Of a DNA stretch of 64,000 bases, positions 16,163-26,190 are shown piece by piece. Position numbers and translations under genes: made by a program. This stretch comes from Allosphingosinicella deserti (GTDB taxonomy: Bacteria > Pseudomonadota > Alphaproteobacteria > Sphingomonadales > Sphingomonadaceae), in contig NZ_PXYI01000012.1 of NCBI RefSeq assembly GCF_003012735.1, positions 105,259 through 169,258 of the forward strand. The letters are read 5' to 3'. Under the pieces are notes generated by a model that saw nothing but the letters and a program-made list of their open reading frames with translations, ran no database searches and had not been told where the DNA came from. Within the stretch, counting starts at the first letter, position 1, and each line of letters begins with the position of its first letter.

Positions 16163-18670
16163 TCACTCGTAGCGAAGGGCCTGAATCGGGTTTGCCCGCG
16201 CGACCTTGAAGGCATGGCTGGCGATCGTACCGAGCGCGATGGCGAGAGCAAGCAGCCCGGCGAGCAGGAACGGCGTGGGTCCGAGGCCGATGCGCGCGTC
16301 GAAGCCGTTGAGCCAATCCCGCATCACCCACCAGGCGACCGGCCAGGCGATCAGATTGGCGACGATCACAGGTTTCGAGAATTGCCAGGCGAGCAGCCGG
16401 ACGATGTCGCGGGTGCGGGCGCCGAGCACCTTGCGGATCCCGATCTCCTTGGTGCGCCGCTCGGCCGTGAAAGCGGCGAGACCGAACAGGCCGAGGCAGC
16501 CGATCACGACCGCAAGAGCGGCAAAGGCGCCGAACAGGCGGCCGCGCGCTTCGTCCCGCTCGTACAAGCGCTTGACCCGATCGTCGGCGAACTCGGCTCG
16601 GTAGGGCACCTCCGCGAGCATGCGCTTCCACACGCTTTCGACGCGCGCGCTCACCCGCTTGGGCTCCGGATCGCTGTAGCGAACGATCATCGCGTTGAAG
16701 CCGTTATGGGCAAAGAGGAACATGATCGGCTGCAGCGGGTCGCGGATCGAGCGGAAGCGGGCATCCTTGACGACTCCGACGATGGTCGCCGTGGACAGGC
16801 CATATTCGGGCGGCGTGAGCCCCACCGAGATCGGCTTTCCGATCGCCTGCTGCGGATCGCGGAAGCCGAGGCGCTGTGCGGCCGATTCGCTGACGACGAT
16901 GTTGGTGCCGCGCCGGGCGAGCGCCTGCTCGGCGGCCGGGTTTACCGGAAACGGCGTGGTCGAATCGTCGAGAGCGATCCGCTCCGAGAAATTGCGGCCG
17001 GCCAGCATCTTCATCCCCATCGTCGGGAAGAAATCGGCATCCACCGTATAGACTCCGAGATCGATGCCCTTGGTCTGGCCCGGGAGATAGACGGAGGTGA
17101 TCGAATTGTTGCCCGGCGCCACGCCGATGCCGGTGAGCGACGCGGCCTCCACTCCGTCGACGCGGGCGATTTCGCGTTTCAACGTCTCGGCGACGGGCTG
17201 CACCTCCCGCGCACCGAGGCCCTGCAACTGGAGCAGCCCGTCCCGTCTGTAGCCGGCATCGGCCGTGCGGGCATAGACCGTCTGGGCATAAACGATGGCG
17301 GTGCAGATGATCAGGCCGATCGACACCGCGAATTGCGCGACGACGAGGATGTTGCGCAGCTGGCCGGTGCCGCCGGCTTCCGCCGCCGACTTGTTGGCCT
17401 TGAGCACGCGGGCCGGCTGGAAGCGGGACAGATAGAAAGCCGGATAGAGGCCGCCGGCCGCGCCGACGGCGAGGAGCAGGATGAGGATCGGCAGCAGAAC
17501 GCCGTCGGCGCCCCAGTAAGAAAGGCTGATGTCGGCGTCGAGAATGGCGTTGAACGGCGCCAGCAGCAGCTCGACCAGCGCAAGCGCAAGCACCATCGCG
17601 ATCGCGGTGACCAGCAAGGATTCGCCGAGGAACTGGACGATCAGCTGGCGCCGACTGGCGCCGAGCACCTTGCGCAACGCCACTTCGCGCGCCCGCTGCG
17701 AGGCGCGTGCGGTGGCGAGGTTCGTGAAATTGACCACCGCCATGCCGAGGATCAGCAAGGCGACGACCGCGAAGGTGCCGACCGTGCGCATGTCGTTGCC
17801 CGGGGTCATCGAGGCCTGCTGCGCCTTGCCGAGATGAACGTCGCGGATGTTGGTCAGCCGCCAATCCTGGAAATCGCCCGGATTGGTCTGTTCGCCGCCG
17901 CCGGTATCGTCGGGGATGTTCCGCTTCTCCCACGCGGGAAGCTGCCGATTGATCTCCTCGGCGGACGCGCCGGGCCTCAGCTTGACGTACCACCAGCCGC
18001 CCTGGTTGCCCCAGCTGGTGAGAAAGGATTGCTGGTCGGCGAAATAGCTTTCGGGCGCGAAGCGCGCGACCACGCCGAGATCGAGGTGGCTGTTCTTCGG
18101 CAGATCCTTCATCACGCCGGTGACGACATAATCCATGCTCTTGCCCTGGACGACCAGGGTGAGCGTGCGACCGACCGCATTCTGGTTCGGGAACCGCTTC
18201 GCGGCCTCGGCCTCGGTGAGGACGAGCGAATTCGGCAGATCCAGCGCCGTCGCGCGATTGCCGCGGACGAACGGCACCTGGAGGATGTCGAAGATGTTGC
18301 CGTCGACGAAGTTGAACCGTTCCGCGAGGCTCGGCACGCCATTCTGCATGATCGTCGCGCCCGCCGAGGCGACGTAGACCGCCTTCTCGATCTGCGGGAA
18401 GTCCTTCACCAACGTCTTGCCCGAGACGTAGCTCGACATCTGCAGGGCCATCTCCTCCCCGCCATTATCGGTCGCCTTGTAGAAATCCTGGAACTGGTAG
18501 GCGCGGTCGGCCTGTTCCATCCAGCCGTCGTAGCTCGTCTCGTAGCGGACGAAGAGCAGGATCATCAGGCACGCCGCGAGCCCGATCGAAAGGCCGACGA
18601 TGTTGATGAACGCGTAGGTCTTGTTCTTGGCGAGGGCCCTCACCCCCACGATCAGATAATTGCGCCACAT
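16163..18670 (-). CDS. FtsX/MacB-type ABC permease, copy 1 (last in operon)
   Basis: An 835-residue permease with a first helix after MWRNYLIVGVRALAKNKTYA, a periplasmic MacB-like domain, a three-helix FtsX block (NFTNLATARASQRAREVALRKVLGASRRQL), a central pair of helices, a second periplasmic domain and a second FtsX block (AAFTAERRTKEIGIRKVLGARTRDIVRLL), ending PIQALRYE. Both EVALRKVLGA-type coupling motifs that contact the ATPase are intact. The duplicated layout matches the long MacB-like permeases of lipid or peptide efflux systems. It is one of four tandem paralogues fed by a single ATPase gene; 10 bp separate it from copy 2. Confidence 0.9.
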   Translation of the reverse strand: MWRNYLIVGVRALAKNKTYAFINIVGLSIGLAACLMILLFVRYETSYDGWMEQADRAYQFQDFYKATDNGGEEMALQMSSYVSGKTLVKDFPQIEKAVYVASAGATIMQNGVPSLAERFNFVDGNIFDILQVPFVRGNRATALDLPNSLVLTEAEAAKRFPNQNAVGRTLTLVVQGKSMDYVVTGVMKDLPKNSHLDLGVVARFAPESYFADQQSFLTSWGNQGGWWYVKLRPGASAEEINRQLPAWEKRNIPDDTGGGEQTNPGDFQDWRLTNIRDVHLGKAQQASMTPGNDMRTVGTFAVVALLILGMAVVNFTNLATARASQRAREVALRKVLGASRRQLIVQFLGESLLVTAIAMVLALALVELLLAPFNAILDADISLSYWGADGVLLPILILLLAVGAAGGLYPAFYLSRFQPARVLKANKSAAEAGGTGQLRNILVVAQFAVSIGLIICTAIVYAQTVYARTADAGYRRDGLLQLQGLGAREVQPVAETLKREIARVDGVEAASLTGIGVAPGNNSITSVYLPGQTKGIDLGVYTVDADFFPTMGMKMLAGRNFSERIALDDSTTPFPVNPAAEQALARRGTNIVVSESAAQRLGFRDPQQAIGKPISVGLTPPEYGLSTATIVGVVKDARFRSIRDPLQPIMFLFAHNGFNAMIVRYSDPEPKRVSARVESVWKRMLAEVPYRAEFADDRVKRLYERDEARGRLFGAFAALAVVIGCLGLFGLAAFTAERRTKEIGIRKVLGARTRDIVRLLAWQFSKPVIVANLIAWPVAWWVMRDWLNGFDARIGLGPTPFLLAGLLALAIALGTIASHAFKVARANPIQALRYE

Positions 18671-18680
18671 CGTTCGGCTC

Positions 18681-21188
18681 CTATTCGTAGCGGAGAGCAT
18701 GGATCGGATTGGACCTGGCCACCTTGAAGGCGTGGCCGGCGATGGTTCCGATGGCGATTGCGAGCGCAAGCGCGCCCGCGAACAGGAAAGGGCCGGCGCC
18801 GAGTTCGATGCGGGCGTCGAAGCGGTTCAGCCAGTCGCGCATTGCCCACCAGGCGGCCGGCCAGGCGATGAGATTGGCGACGATCACCGGCTTCGAGAAT
18901 TGCCAGGCGAGCAGGCGCACGATGTCGCGGCTGCGCGCACCGAGCACCTTGCGAATGCCGATCTCCTTGCGGCGGCGCTCGGCCGTGAAGGCGGCGAGCC
19001 CGAAGAGGCCGAGGCAGGCGACGACGATGGCGAGCGCCGCGAAGCCGGCGAAGGTCTGCGCACGGGCGCGCTCGGCCAAATACAGGCTCGAGACGATATC
19101 CTCGCTGTATCGGGCTTCGAACGGCAGATCGGGTACGAAGCGCTTCCAGACACGTTCGACGCCATCGCGGACCTCTCGTCCCTGCCCCGCCCGATAGCGG
19201 ATCACGATCGTCGAGACAAAATCGTTCGCGAGCCGGTACATGATCGGTTCGATCGGCTGCCGGATCGATCGAAAGCGGGTATCGCCGACGACTCCGACGA
19301 TCGTCACCGGAACCATCCCGGTCGCCGGATCGAGGCTGAGCGAGACCCGCACCTGCCTGCCGACCGCGTCGGCCGGGTCGGCGAATCCGAGCCGGCGCGC
19401 GGCAAGCGCGTTGATGACGACGTTGCCGCCCCGTGCGACCAGGGCGCGTTCGGCCGCGGGATCCGGCTCCGGGAACGGCATGCTGGTTTCATCCATCGGG
19501 CGATTGCGATCGAAATTGCGCCCCGCGAGCAGCTTGATCCCCATCGTCTCGAAGAAATGCTCGTCGACGGGATAATTGCCGAGGCCGATCGTCTCGGCCT
19601 TGCCGGGAGCCCGCAGCGTGCGCCACATCGTGCTGCCGGTGTTGATGCCGATGCTGGTGCGGGATGCAGCGACGACGCCATCGACCCGAGCGATCTCGCG
19701 AGTCATCGATTCCAGCACCGGAACGAGGCTGTAATATCCGGCGGAGACCTGCAGCAGGCCGTCACGCTCGAAGCCCGGATCCGACCTGCGCGCATGGACG
19801 GTCTGCGCATAAACGATCGCCGTGCAGATGATCAGGCCGATCGAAACCGCGAATTGCGCCACCACCAGCACGTTGCGCAGGCGCCCGGACCCTTCCGCCT
19901 CGGCCGCCGACTTGTTGGCCTTGAGTACCTGCGCCGGCTGAAATCGCGACAAGTAGAATGCCGGGTACAGCCCCCCGGCGGCCCCAACCGCGATCACCAG
20001 GCCGAACACCGGCAGCATGACGCCGCCGGCGCCGAGATAGTGCATGTGGAGATCGGCATCGAGAAAGGCGGAGAGCGGCCGCAGGGCGAGCTCGACCATG
20101 GTCAGGGCGAGGATCATCGCCATGCCCGCGACCAGGACGGATTCGCTGAGAAACTGGGCGACGAGCTGCCGGCGGGTTGCCCCCAGCACCTTGCGCAGCG
20201 CCACCTCGCGCGCGCGTTGGCCGGCGCGGGCGGTCGCCAGATTGGTGAAATTGATGCACGCCATGCCGAGGATCAGCAGGGCGACGATCGCGAAGGTGGT
20301 GATCGTCGACCGATCGTTGGCCGGCTCCATCGCCGCCCGCTGTGCCTCGCCAAGATGGATGTCGCGCAACGGGATCAGCTTCCAGTCCTGGAACTCACCC
20401 TCATTCTCGCGGCGGTCGCCGAACGTCTGATCCGGAATGTTGCGTTTTTCCCAGGCCGGCAGCGCGGCGCGCATGGCATCGACGTCGGCGCCGGGCCGAA
20501 GCTTCACGTAATTGAAGCCCGATATCTCTCCCCAATTGCTGAGATACCCCGGATAATCGGCGAAGAACGACACCGGATCGAACCGCATCACCATGTCGAG
20601 ACGAAGGTGAGAGTTTTTCGGCAGGGTCTTGAGGATGCCGGTCACCCGATAATCGACATGCTCGCCATTCTCGACAATCGTCAGTGTCTTGCCGATCGCG
20701 GGCTCGGCTCCGAACAAGCGAAGCGCCTCCCGCTCGGACAGGATCAGATTGCCCGGCTTCGCCAGAGCCGTCTTGGGGTCGCCGGCCACCAGCGGCAGCG
20801 GGAAGATGTCGAAGAAGGGACCATCGACGCGCGCGGCATCTTCGACCGTCAGCGCCTGATCACCACGCACCACCGCAGCGCGCGTTCCCTGCACGTGCAT
20901 CCGGCCGATCACCTGCGGGAAATCCTTCTGCAGCGCGGTGCCCGCGGCATATTGCGACTGGCGCAGACCGTCGCGGCTGCCGGTGTCCGGATCGGTCGAG
21001 AAGCTCTGGATCTGGTAGACGTTCTCGGCGCCGGGGATCCAGCGATCGTAGCTGGTCTCGTAGCGGACGTAGAGCAGGATCAGCAGGCACGCGGCGAGGC
21101 CCAAGGCGAGACCGAAGATGTTGATGACGGCATAGGTCCGGTTCTTGGCCAGGGCCCGTGCGCCGACGATCAGATAATTGCGCCACAT
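18681..21188 (-). CDS. FtsX/MacB-type ABC permease, copy 2
   Basis: An 835-residue paralogue of copy 1 with the same start (MWRNYLIVGARALAKNRTYA), two FtsX blocks (REVALRKVLGATRRQL and RKEIGIRKVLGARSRDIV) and the ALRYE end. The periplasmic domains differ clearly from copy 1 while helices and coupling motifs are nearly the same. That pattern suggests divergence of substrate or partner contact after duplication. 9 bp separate it from copy 3. Confidence 0.9.
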   Translation of the reverse strand: MWRNYLIVGARALAKNRTYAVINIFGLALGLAACLLILLYVRYETSYDRWIPGAENVYQIQSFSTDPDTGSRDGLRQSQYAAGTALQKDFPQVIGRMHVQGTRAAVVRGDQALTVEDAARVDGPFFDIFPLPLVAGDPKTALAKPGNLILSEREALRLFGAEPAIGKTLTIVENGEHVDYRVTGILKTLPKNSHLRLDMVMRFDPVSFFADYPGYLSNWGEISGFNYVKLRPGADVDAMRAALPAWEKRNIPDQTFGDRRENEGEFQDWKLIPLRDIHLGEAQRAAMEPANDRSTITTFAIVALLILGMACINFTNLATARAGQRAREVALRKVLGATRRQLVAQFLSESVLVAGMAMILALTMVELALRPLSAFLDADLHMHYLGAGGVMLPVFGLVIAVGAAGGLYPAFYLSRFQPAQVLKANKSAAEAEGSGRLRNVLVVAQFAVSIGLIICTAIVYAQTVHARRSDPGFERDGLLQVSAGYYSLVPVLESMTREIARVDGVVAASRTSIGINTGSTMWRTLRAPGKAETIGLGNYPVDEHFFETMGIKLLAGRNFDRNRPMDETSMPFPEPDPAAERALVARGGNVVINALAARRLGFADPADAVGRQVRVSLSLDPATGMVPVTIVGVVGDTRFRSIRQPIEPIMYRLANDFVSTIVIRYRAGQGREVRDGVERVWKRFVPDLPFEARYSEDIVSSLYLAERARAQTFAGFAALAIVVACLGLFGLAAFTAERRRKEIGIRKVLGARSRDIVRLLAWQFSKPVIVANLIAWPAAWWAMRDWLNRFDARIELGAGPFLFAGALALAIAIGTIAGHAFKVARSNPIHALRYE

Positions 21189-21197
21189 CGCCCGATC

Positions 21198-23681
21198 CTA
21201 TTCGTAGCGAAGCGCGAGGATGGGATTGAGCCGGGCAACGCGGATGGCATGGCCGGCGACGGTGCCGACCGCGATCGCCAGCGCGAGCGCACCGGCGAGG
21301 ACGAACGGCCCCGGCGTGAGGGCGACGCGGACATCGAAATCGTTCAGCCAGTCGCGCATCGCCCACCACGCCGCCGGCCAGGCGACGAGATTGGCGAGCA
21401 CGACCGGTTTCGAAAATTGCCAGGTGAGCAGTCGCACGATGTCGCGGATCCGAGCGCCGAGCACCTTGCGGATGCCGATCTCCTTGGTGCGCCGTTCGGC
21501 GGTGAAGGCGGCGAGGCCGAACAGGCCAAGGCAGGCGATCAGCACGGCGATAGCGGCGAAGGCGGCGAACAAGGCGCCGCGGGCGCGATCGGCCGCATAG
21601 ATTTCCGCGACGAGAGCCTCCACGAAATGGCCCTGAAACGGAATTTCCGGCTCGAAGCGGCGCCAGACCCTGTTGATCCCCGCCATCACTGCGGCCGGAT
21701 CGGCACCGCCGTAGCGGACGAGGACAAGGCTCGTGCGATCGGGGTCGTAGCCGTAGATGATCGGCTCGAGCGCATCGCGGGCGGTGCGGATGCGGGTGTC
21801 CTCGACCACGCCGACGATCGTGGCATCGGCCATATCCTCGCCATCGAGCCCGACCTTGATCGTCTTTCCGATCGCCGCCTGCGGAGCCCCCAGCCCGAGC
21901 AAGGTCACGGCATTGCGATTGAGGACGACGTTGAAACCGCCGGCACCTTGCTGGAGCACGGCGCCGTCCGCCTCTGCGCGCACCACCCGATCCCTGGCGT
22001 AGCGATCGCCGAGCTGGCGCCCGGCCAGCAGGGGGACGTCGATCGTCCGCAGGTACTCGGCGTCGACCGCATAATAGCCGATCGCGCTATCCTGCGCGGC
22101 GCCCGACGTGCGGACCGCGAGAATGTTCTTGTTGGTCGCGGCAAGGCCGAGATTGGTGCGCCCGGCCGCGACCACGCCCGGGATCGCGAGCAGCTCGCGC
22201 CGGGCCGCCTCATATTCGCTGCTGTCGCCGGCGAAGCGCCAGGCGGACTCGATCTGGATGAGCCCGTCGCGGCGATAGCCGGGATCGACGGTGGCGACGT
22301 GGCGAGTCTGCGAATAGATGACGCAGGTGCAGACGATGAGCCCGATGGCGATGGCGAACTGCACGACCACCAGGATCGTGCGAAGCCGGCCGTTGCCCGG
22401 GGTCTCGGCCGCGGACTTGTTGGCGCGCAGCACCTGCGCGGGCCGGAAGCGGCTGAGGTACAGCGCCGGATAGAGGCCGCCAAGCAGGCCTGACGCGACG
22501 AACAGCAGGATCGCCGGCAGCAGCAATCCGCCGATACCGGGATAGGTGACCTCGAGGTCGGCACCGATGCGACCGCCGAGCCATGGCGTGAGGAGCTCGA
22601 CAGCCGCGAGCGCGAGCAGGGTGGCGAGGGCCGCGAGCATCAGCGATTCTCCGATCAGCTGAACCACGATCCGCGGCCGGCTGGCACCGAGGACCTTGCG
22701 CAGCGCGACCTCGCGTGCGCGTTGCGTGGCCCGCGCGGTCGACAGGTTGACGAAGTTCATCACCGCCATGGCGAGGGTGAGCAAGGCGACGACGACGAAG
22801 GTCGCCAGCGCACGCGGATCTCCGCCGGGGGTCAGCGCACCATGTTGTGCGACACCGAGGTGGACGCCGGTGATCGGCACCAGCGCCAGATCCATGATGT
22901 CCGCCTGCGAGGCGGCGCGACCGCCGATCATCTGCGGTGCGACCACGCGCTTTTCCCAGGCCGGAAGCGCCGCGTTGATTGCGTGCGCGTCGGCACCCGG
23001 CCGCAGCTTGAGATAATGCTGCTGGCTCATGTTGCCCCAGCCGATGGCAGAGGCAGGCAATCCGGCGGCCTCAGCGGGATCGTAGCGAAACAGGATGCCG
23101 AACCGGAGGCTGGAATTCTTCGGCAAGTCCCGCAGGACGCCGCCGATACGATAGTCGCGCTTTCCCGGGCCGGCCCCGAGGCTCATCGTTCGCCCCATCA
23201 CGTCGCTCGTCCCGAAATGCCTGATCGCCTCCTTCTCGGTGAGTGCAATGGCATTGGTGTCGGAAAGCGCGCCTGCGGCGCTTCCATGTACGAACGGCAA
23301 TCGGAAGATGTCGAAGAAGGCCGGATCGACGATCGCGGAGTCGATGAAGATCGCCTCGCCATCCCGCGTCGTGACCGTCTGGCCGTTGCGCATTACCGAC
23401 AGGCTCTCGATCTGCGGAAAGCCGCCGGCCAGGGTGTCGCGAACCGGAAACGGGCTCGTCTGGGCATGGGTGATCGGCTGCCCCGGTTCGTGCCAGGTGG
23501 CCTGGACCTGGTAGATCCGGTCGCTGTCGGGAAGCCAGCTGTCGTAGCTCCTCTCGTAGCGGAGATAGAGAAGGATCAGCAGGCATGCCGTCAGCCCGAG
23601 CGCAAGCCCGAGGATGTTGATCAGGGTGTGCGCCCGGTTCCTGGTCAGAGCGCGCAGGGCGATGGTGAAAGAAAGGCGCAT
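21198..23681 (-). CDS. FtsX/MacB-type ABC permease, copy 3
   Basis: An 827-residue paralogue starting MRLSFTIALRALTRNRAHTLINI, the most divergent N-terminus of the four. FtsX blocks REVALRKVLGASRPRIV and KEIGIRKVLGARIRDIV are intact and the end is again ALRYE. The Met at 23681 is chosen because it aligns with the start of the other copies; the open frame extends upstream inside copy 4. The distance to copy 4 is only 8 bp. Confidence 0.9.
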   Translation of the reverse strand: MRLSFTIALRALTRNRAHTLINILGLALGLTACLLILLYLRYERSYDSWLPDSDRIYQVQATWHEPGQPITHAQTSPFPVRDTLAGGFPQIESLSVMRNGQTVTTRDGEAIFIDSAIVDPAFFDIFRLPFVHGSAAGALSDTNAIALTEKEAIRHFGTSDVMGRTMSLGAGPGKRDYRIGGVLRDLPKNSSLRFGILFRYDPAEAAGLPASAIGWGNMSQQHYLKLRPGADAHAINAALPAWEKRVVAPQMIGGRAASQADIMDLALVPITGVHLGVAQHGALTPGGDPRALATFVVVALLTLAMAVMNFVNLSTARATQRAREVALRKVLGASRPRIVVQLIGESLMLAALATLLALAAVELLTPWLGGRIGADLEVTYPGIGGLLLPAILLFVASGLLGGLYPALYLSRFRPAQVLRANKSAAETPGNGRLRTILVVVQFAIAIGLIVCTCVIYSQTRHVATVDPGYRRDGLIQIESAWRFAGDSSEYEAARRELLAIPGVVAAGRTNLGLAATNKNILAVRTSGAAQDSAIGYYAVDAEYLRTIDVPLLAGRQLGDRYARDRVVRAEADGAVLQQGAGGFNVVLNRNAVTLLGLGAPQAAIGKTIKVGLDGEDMADATIVGVVEDTRIRTARDALEPIIYGYDPDRTSLVLVRYGGADPAAVMAGINRVWRRFEPEIPFQGHFVEALVAEIYAADRARGALFAAFAAIAVLIACLGLFGLAAFTAERRTKEIGIRKVLGARIRDIVRLLTWQFSKPVVLANLVAWPAAWWAMRDWLNDFDVRVALTPGPFVLAGALALAIAVGTVAGHAIRVARLNPILALRYE

Positions 23682-23689
23682 GGCCGATC

Positions 23690-26173
23690 CTATTCGTAGC
23701 GAAGGGCGTGGATGGGGTTCAGCCGCGCGACCCGGATGGCGTGGCCCGAGACGGTGCCGAGCGCGATGGCGAGCGCGATCGCACCGGCGAGGAGAAACGG
23801 CCCCGGCCCGAGCGGCACGCGCGCGTCGAAGCCGTTCAGCCAATCCCGCATCACCCACCAGGCGACCGGCCAGGCGATCAGGTTCGAAAGCATCACTGGC
23901 TTGGAAAATTGCCACGCCAGAAGCCGGACGATGTCGCGGACGCGGGCACCGAACACCTTGCGGATGCCGATCTCCCGGGTGCGGCGTTCGGCGGTGAAGG
24001 AGGCCAGGCCGAACAGGCCGAGACAGGCGATCAAGGCGGCAAGCAGGGCGAAGCCGCCGAACGCCTGCCCCCGTGCCGCGTCTGTCCGGTAGAGCTCCGC
24101 CAAGGCGGCATCGGCATAGTCGAACTGGAACGGAAGATCGGGCGCGAGGCGCTTCCACAGCCCGCCGATATCCCGGGCCACGGCCTCGCCGTTGCGCGAC
24201 TGATAGCGCACCACCAGCGAGCGGTAGATCCCGCCATCGTAGAAGATCATCGGCTCGAGCGGCTGACGGAGCGAGCGGAACCGGCTATCCTCGACCACGC
24301 CGACGATCGTCAGCGGAAGCACGCCGGGCTCGCCCTGATCGGCGAGGACCTGGTTGCCGACGGCGGATTGCGGATCGGAGAAACCCATCTGCTTCGCCGC
24401 CGCGCGATTGACGACGACGTTGAGCCCGCGCCGGGCGAGCGCGCGCTCGCCGGCCAGCGTCCGGTCCGCGCTGTCATAGGGGACGAAGCCATCGTCGTTG
24501 GCGAAGCGGCGCGACAGCGCCCGGCCCGCAAGCAGATCGACGTCGAGGGCAGCGAAGAAATCCGGGTGCACGCTGTACCAGCCAAGCATCATCGGCTTCG
24601 CCCGCCCGGGAACAACGATCGGCCGCATCAGAGTGGTGTCGCTCGCGACGGTGATGCTCGAGCCAGCGACCTCACTGACGCCCTTCACCCGGGCGATCGC
24701 GCGGATCAGGGTATCCGTCTGTGCGATGATCTGCCCGCGCTGCATGTTGCCGATCTGGAGAAGGCCGTCGCGGCGATAGCCAAGGTCGCCCTCCCGGGCG
24801 AAGCGGGTCTGCGCGGAGACGATGACGGTGCAGACGATGAGGCCGATCGAGACCGCGAATTGCACCACCACCAGGCCGCTCCGCAGCCGCCCGGTGCCGC
24901 GCGGCTCGGCCGCCGAGCGGTTGGCGCGGATCACAGCGGCAGGCTGGTACGCGGACAGGTGGAAGGCCGGGTAGAGCCCGCCCGCGAGGCCGACGACGCA
25001 CAGCAGAGCGAGCGCGGGCAGGAGGATGCCGTCGGCGCCGAAATAATGGAGCGACAGATCGGTGCCGAGGAAGGCGGACAAGGTCGGCAGGAGCAGCTCG
25101 ACGAGGGCCAGCGCCAGCAGCAGGGCGACCGCGGTCAGCAGCAGGGATTCGCCGAGAAATTGAACGATGAGCTGACGCCGGTTCGCACCCAGGACCTTGC
25201 GCAAGGCGACTTCGCGGGCGCGCTGGCTTGCACGGGCGGTGGCGAGATTGACGAAATTCACCGAGGCCATGGCGAGGATCATCAAGGCGACGATCGTGAA
25301 GGTGGCGATGGTGACGCGATCATTGCCGGGGCGTTCGGGTGCGCCTTCGGCGCCGCTGAGATGGACGTCGCCGATCTTCACCAGCCGCCAATCATAGGCA
25401 TCGCCTTCGTTGACCCGGCCGCTTCCGGCGCCGACCGGCGGGATGTTGCGCTTCTCCCAGGCCGGCATCTGGCGGTGGATCTCGTCGGGGTCGGCACCCG
25501 GCCTCAGCTTCAGATAGACGCTGCCGTTCACGCAGCTCCAGCTGCACTCGGCGGCATCGCGGTCGCTCATCCGGCCGACCATCGTGAGCGAAAGATGGCT
25601 GTTGCGCGGGATGTCCTGGAACACCCCGGTGACGCGCAGCGAATATTGTTCGTTCCTGCGCACCGCGGTGACAATGCGGCCGACCGGATTGTCGGTCCCG
25701 AAGCGGCGGATCGCCTCGCTTCGGCTGATGACGAGGCTGTCCATGCCGCGCAACGCCGCCGCCGGATCGCCGTGCAGGAAGGGGAGCTGCAGGATCCGGA
25801 AGAAGCCTTCGTCCGCCAGCACCATCGGCGCGAACGTCGCCTCCCCGCCCTGCAGGAAGACCGGCGCTTCGCCGTCGGCGCGGGTTATCGCCTCGATCTG
25901 CGGGAAATCCTTGGCGAGCGGCCCGGCGATGACGCCGTGGGATCCCTGCTGGCGGCGCACTTCGCCGGTCGCGGCATCGGTGTAGACGCTCTGCACCTGA
26001 TAGACGCGGTCCGAATCCGGCAGCCAGCGATCGTAGGATGTCTCGTAGCGGACGTAGAGGAAGATCATCAGGCAGGCGGCGAGGCCGATGGCCAGGCCGG
26101 CGATGTTGATCGCGGCATAGGTCCTGTTCTTGGTGAGGACCCGCATCGAGACCGTGAGATAATTCCGCCACAT
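23690..26173 (-). CDS. FtsX/MacB-type ABC permease, copy 4 (first in row)
   Basis: An 827-residue paralogue starting MWRNYLTVSMRVLTKNRTYA. It has coupling motifs REVALRKVLGANRRQL and REIGIRKVFGARVRDIV, and the common ALRYE end. The first periplasmic domain holds a CSWSC pair (residues about 210) not seen in the other copies, possibly a disulfide. It follows the RidA-like gene by 17 bp in the same operon. Confidence 0.9.
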   Translation of the reverse strand: MWRNYLTVSMRVLTKNRTYAAINIAGLAIGLAACLMIFLYVRYETSYDRWLPDSDRVYQVQSVYTDAATGEVRRQQGSHGVIAGPLAKDFPQIEAITRADGEAPVFLQGGEATFAPMVLADEGFFRILQLPFLHGDPAAALRGMDSLVISRSEAIRRFGTDNPVGRIVTAVRRNEQYSLRVTGVFQDIPRNSHLSLTMVGRMSDRDAAECSWSCVNGSVYLKLRPGADPDEIHRQMPAWEKRNIPPVGAGSGRVNEGDAYDWRLVKIGDVHLSGAEGAPERPGNDRVTIATFTIVALMILAMASVNFVNLATARASQRAREVALRKVLGANRRQLIVQFLGESLLLTAVALLLALALVELLLPTLSAFLGTDLSLHYFGADGILLPALALLCVVGLAGGLYPAFHLSAYQPAAVIRANRSAAEPRGTGRLRSGLVVVQFAVSIGLIVCTVIVSAQTRFAREGDLGYRRDGLLQIGNMQRGQIIAQTDTLIRAIARVKGVSEVAGSSITVASDTTLMRPIVVPGRAKPMMLGWYSVHPDFFAALDVDLLAGRALSRRFANDDGFVPYDSADRTLAGERALARRGLNVVVNRAAAKQMGFSDPQSAVGNQVLADQGEPGVLPLTIVGVVEDSRFRSLRQPLEPMIFYDGGIYRSLVVRYQSRNGEAVARDIGGLWKRLAPDLPFQFDYADAALAELYRTDAARGQAFGGFALLAALIACLGLFGLASFTAERRTREIGIRKVFGARVRDIVRLLAWQFSKPVMLSNLIAWPVAWWVMRDWLNGFDARVPLGPGPFLLAGAIALAIALGTVSGHAIRVARLNPIHALRYE

Positions 26174-26190
26174 CGCCCCGCGCCCTCCCC

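Noticed and set aside
18660..22493. Long plus-strand open frame opposite permeases 2 and 3
   Set aside because: Covers two real genes and their junction, has no recognisable domain, and its sequence is the usual antisense pattern of GC-rich DNA.
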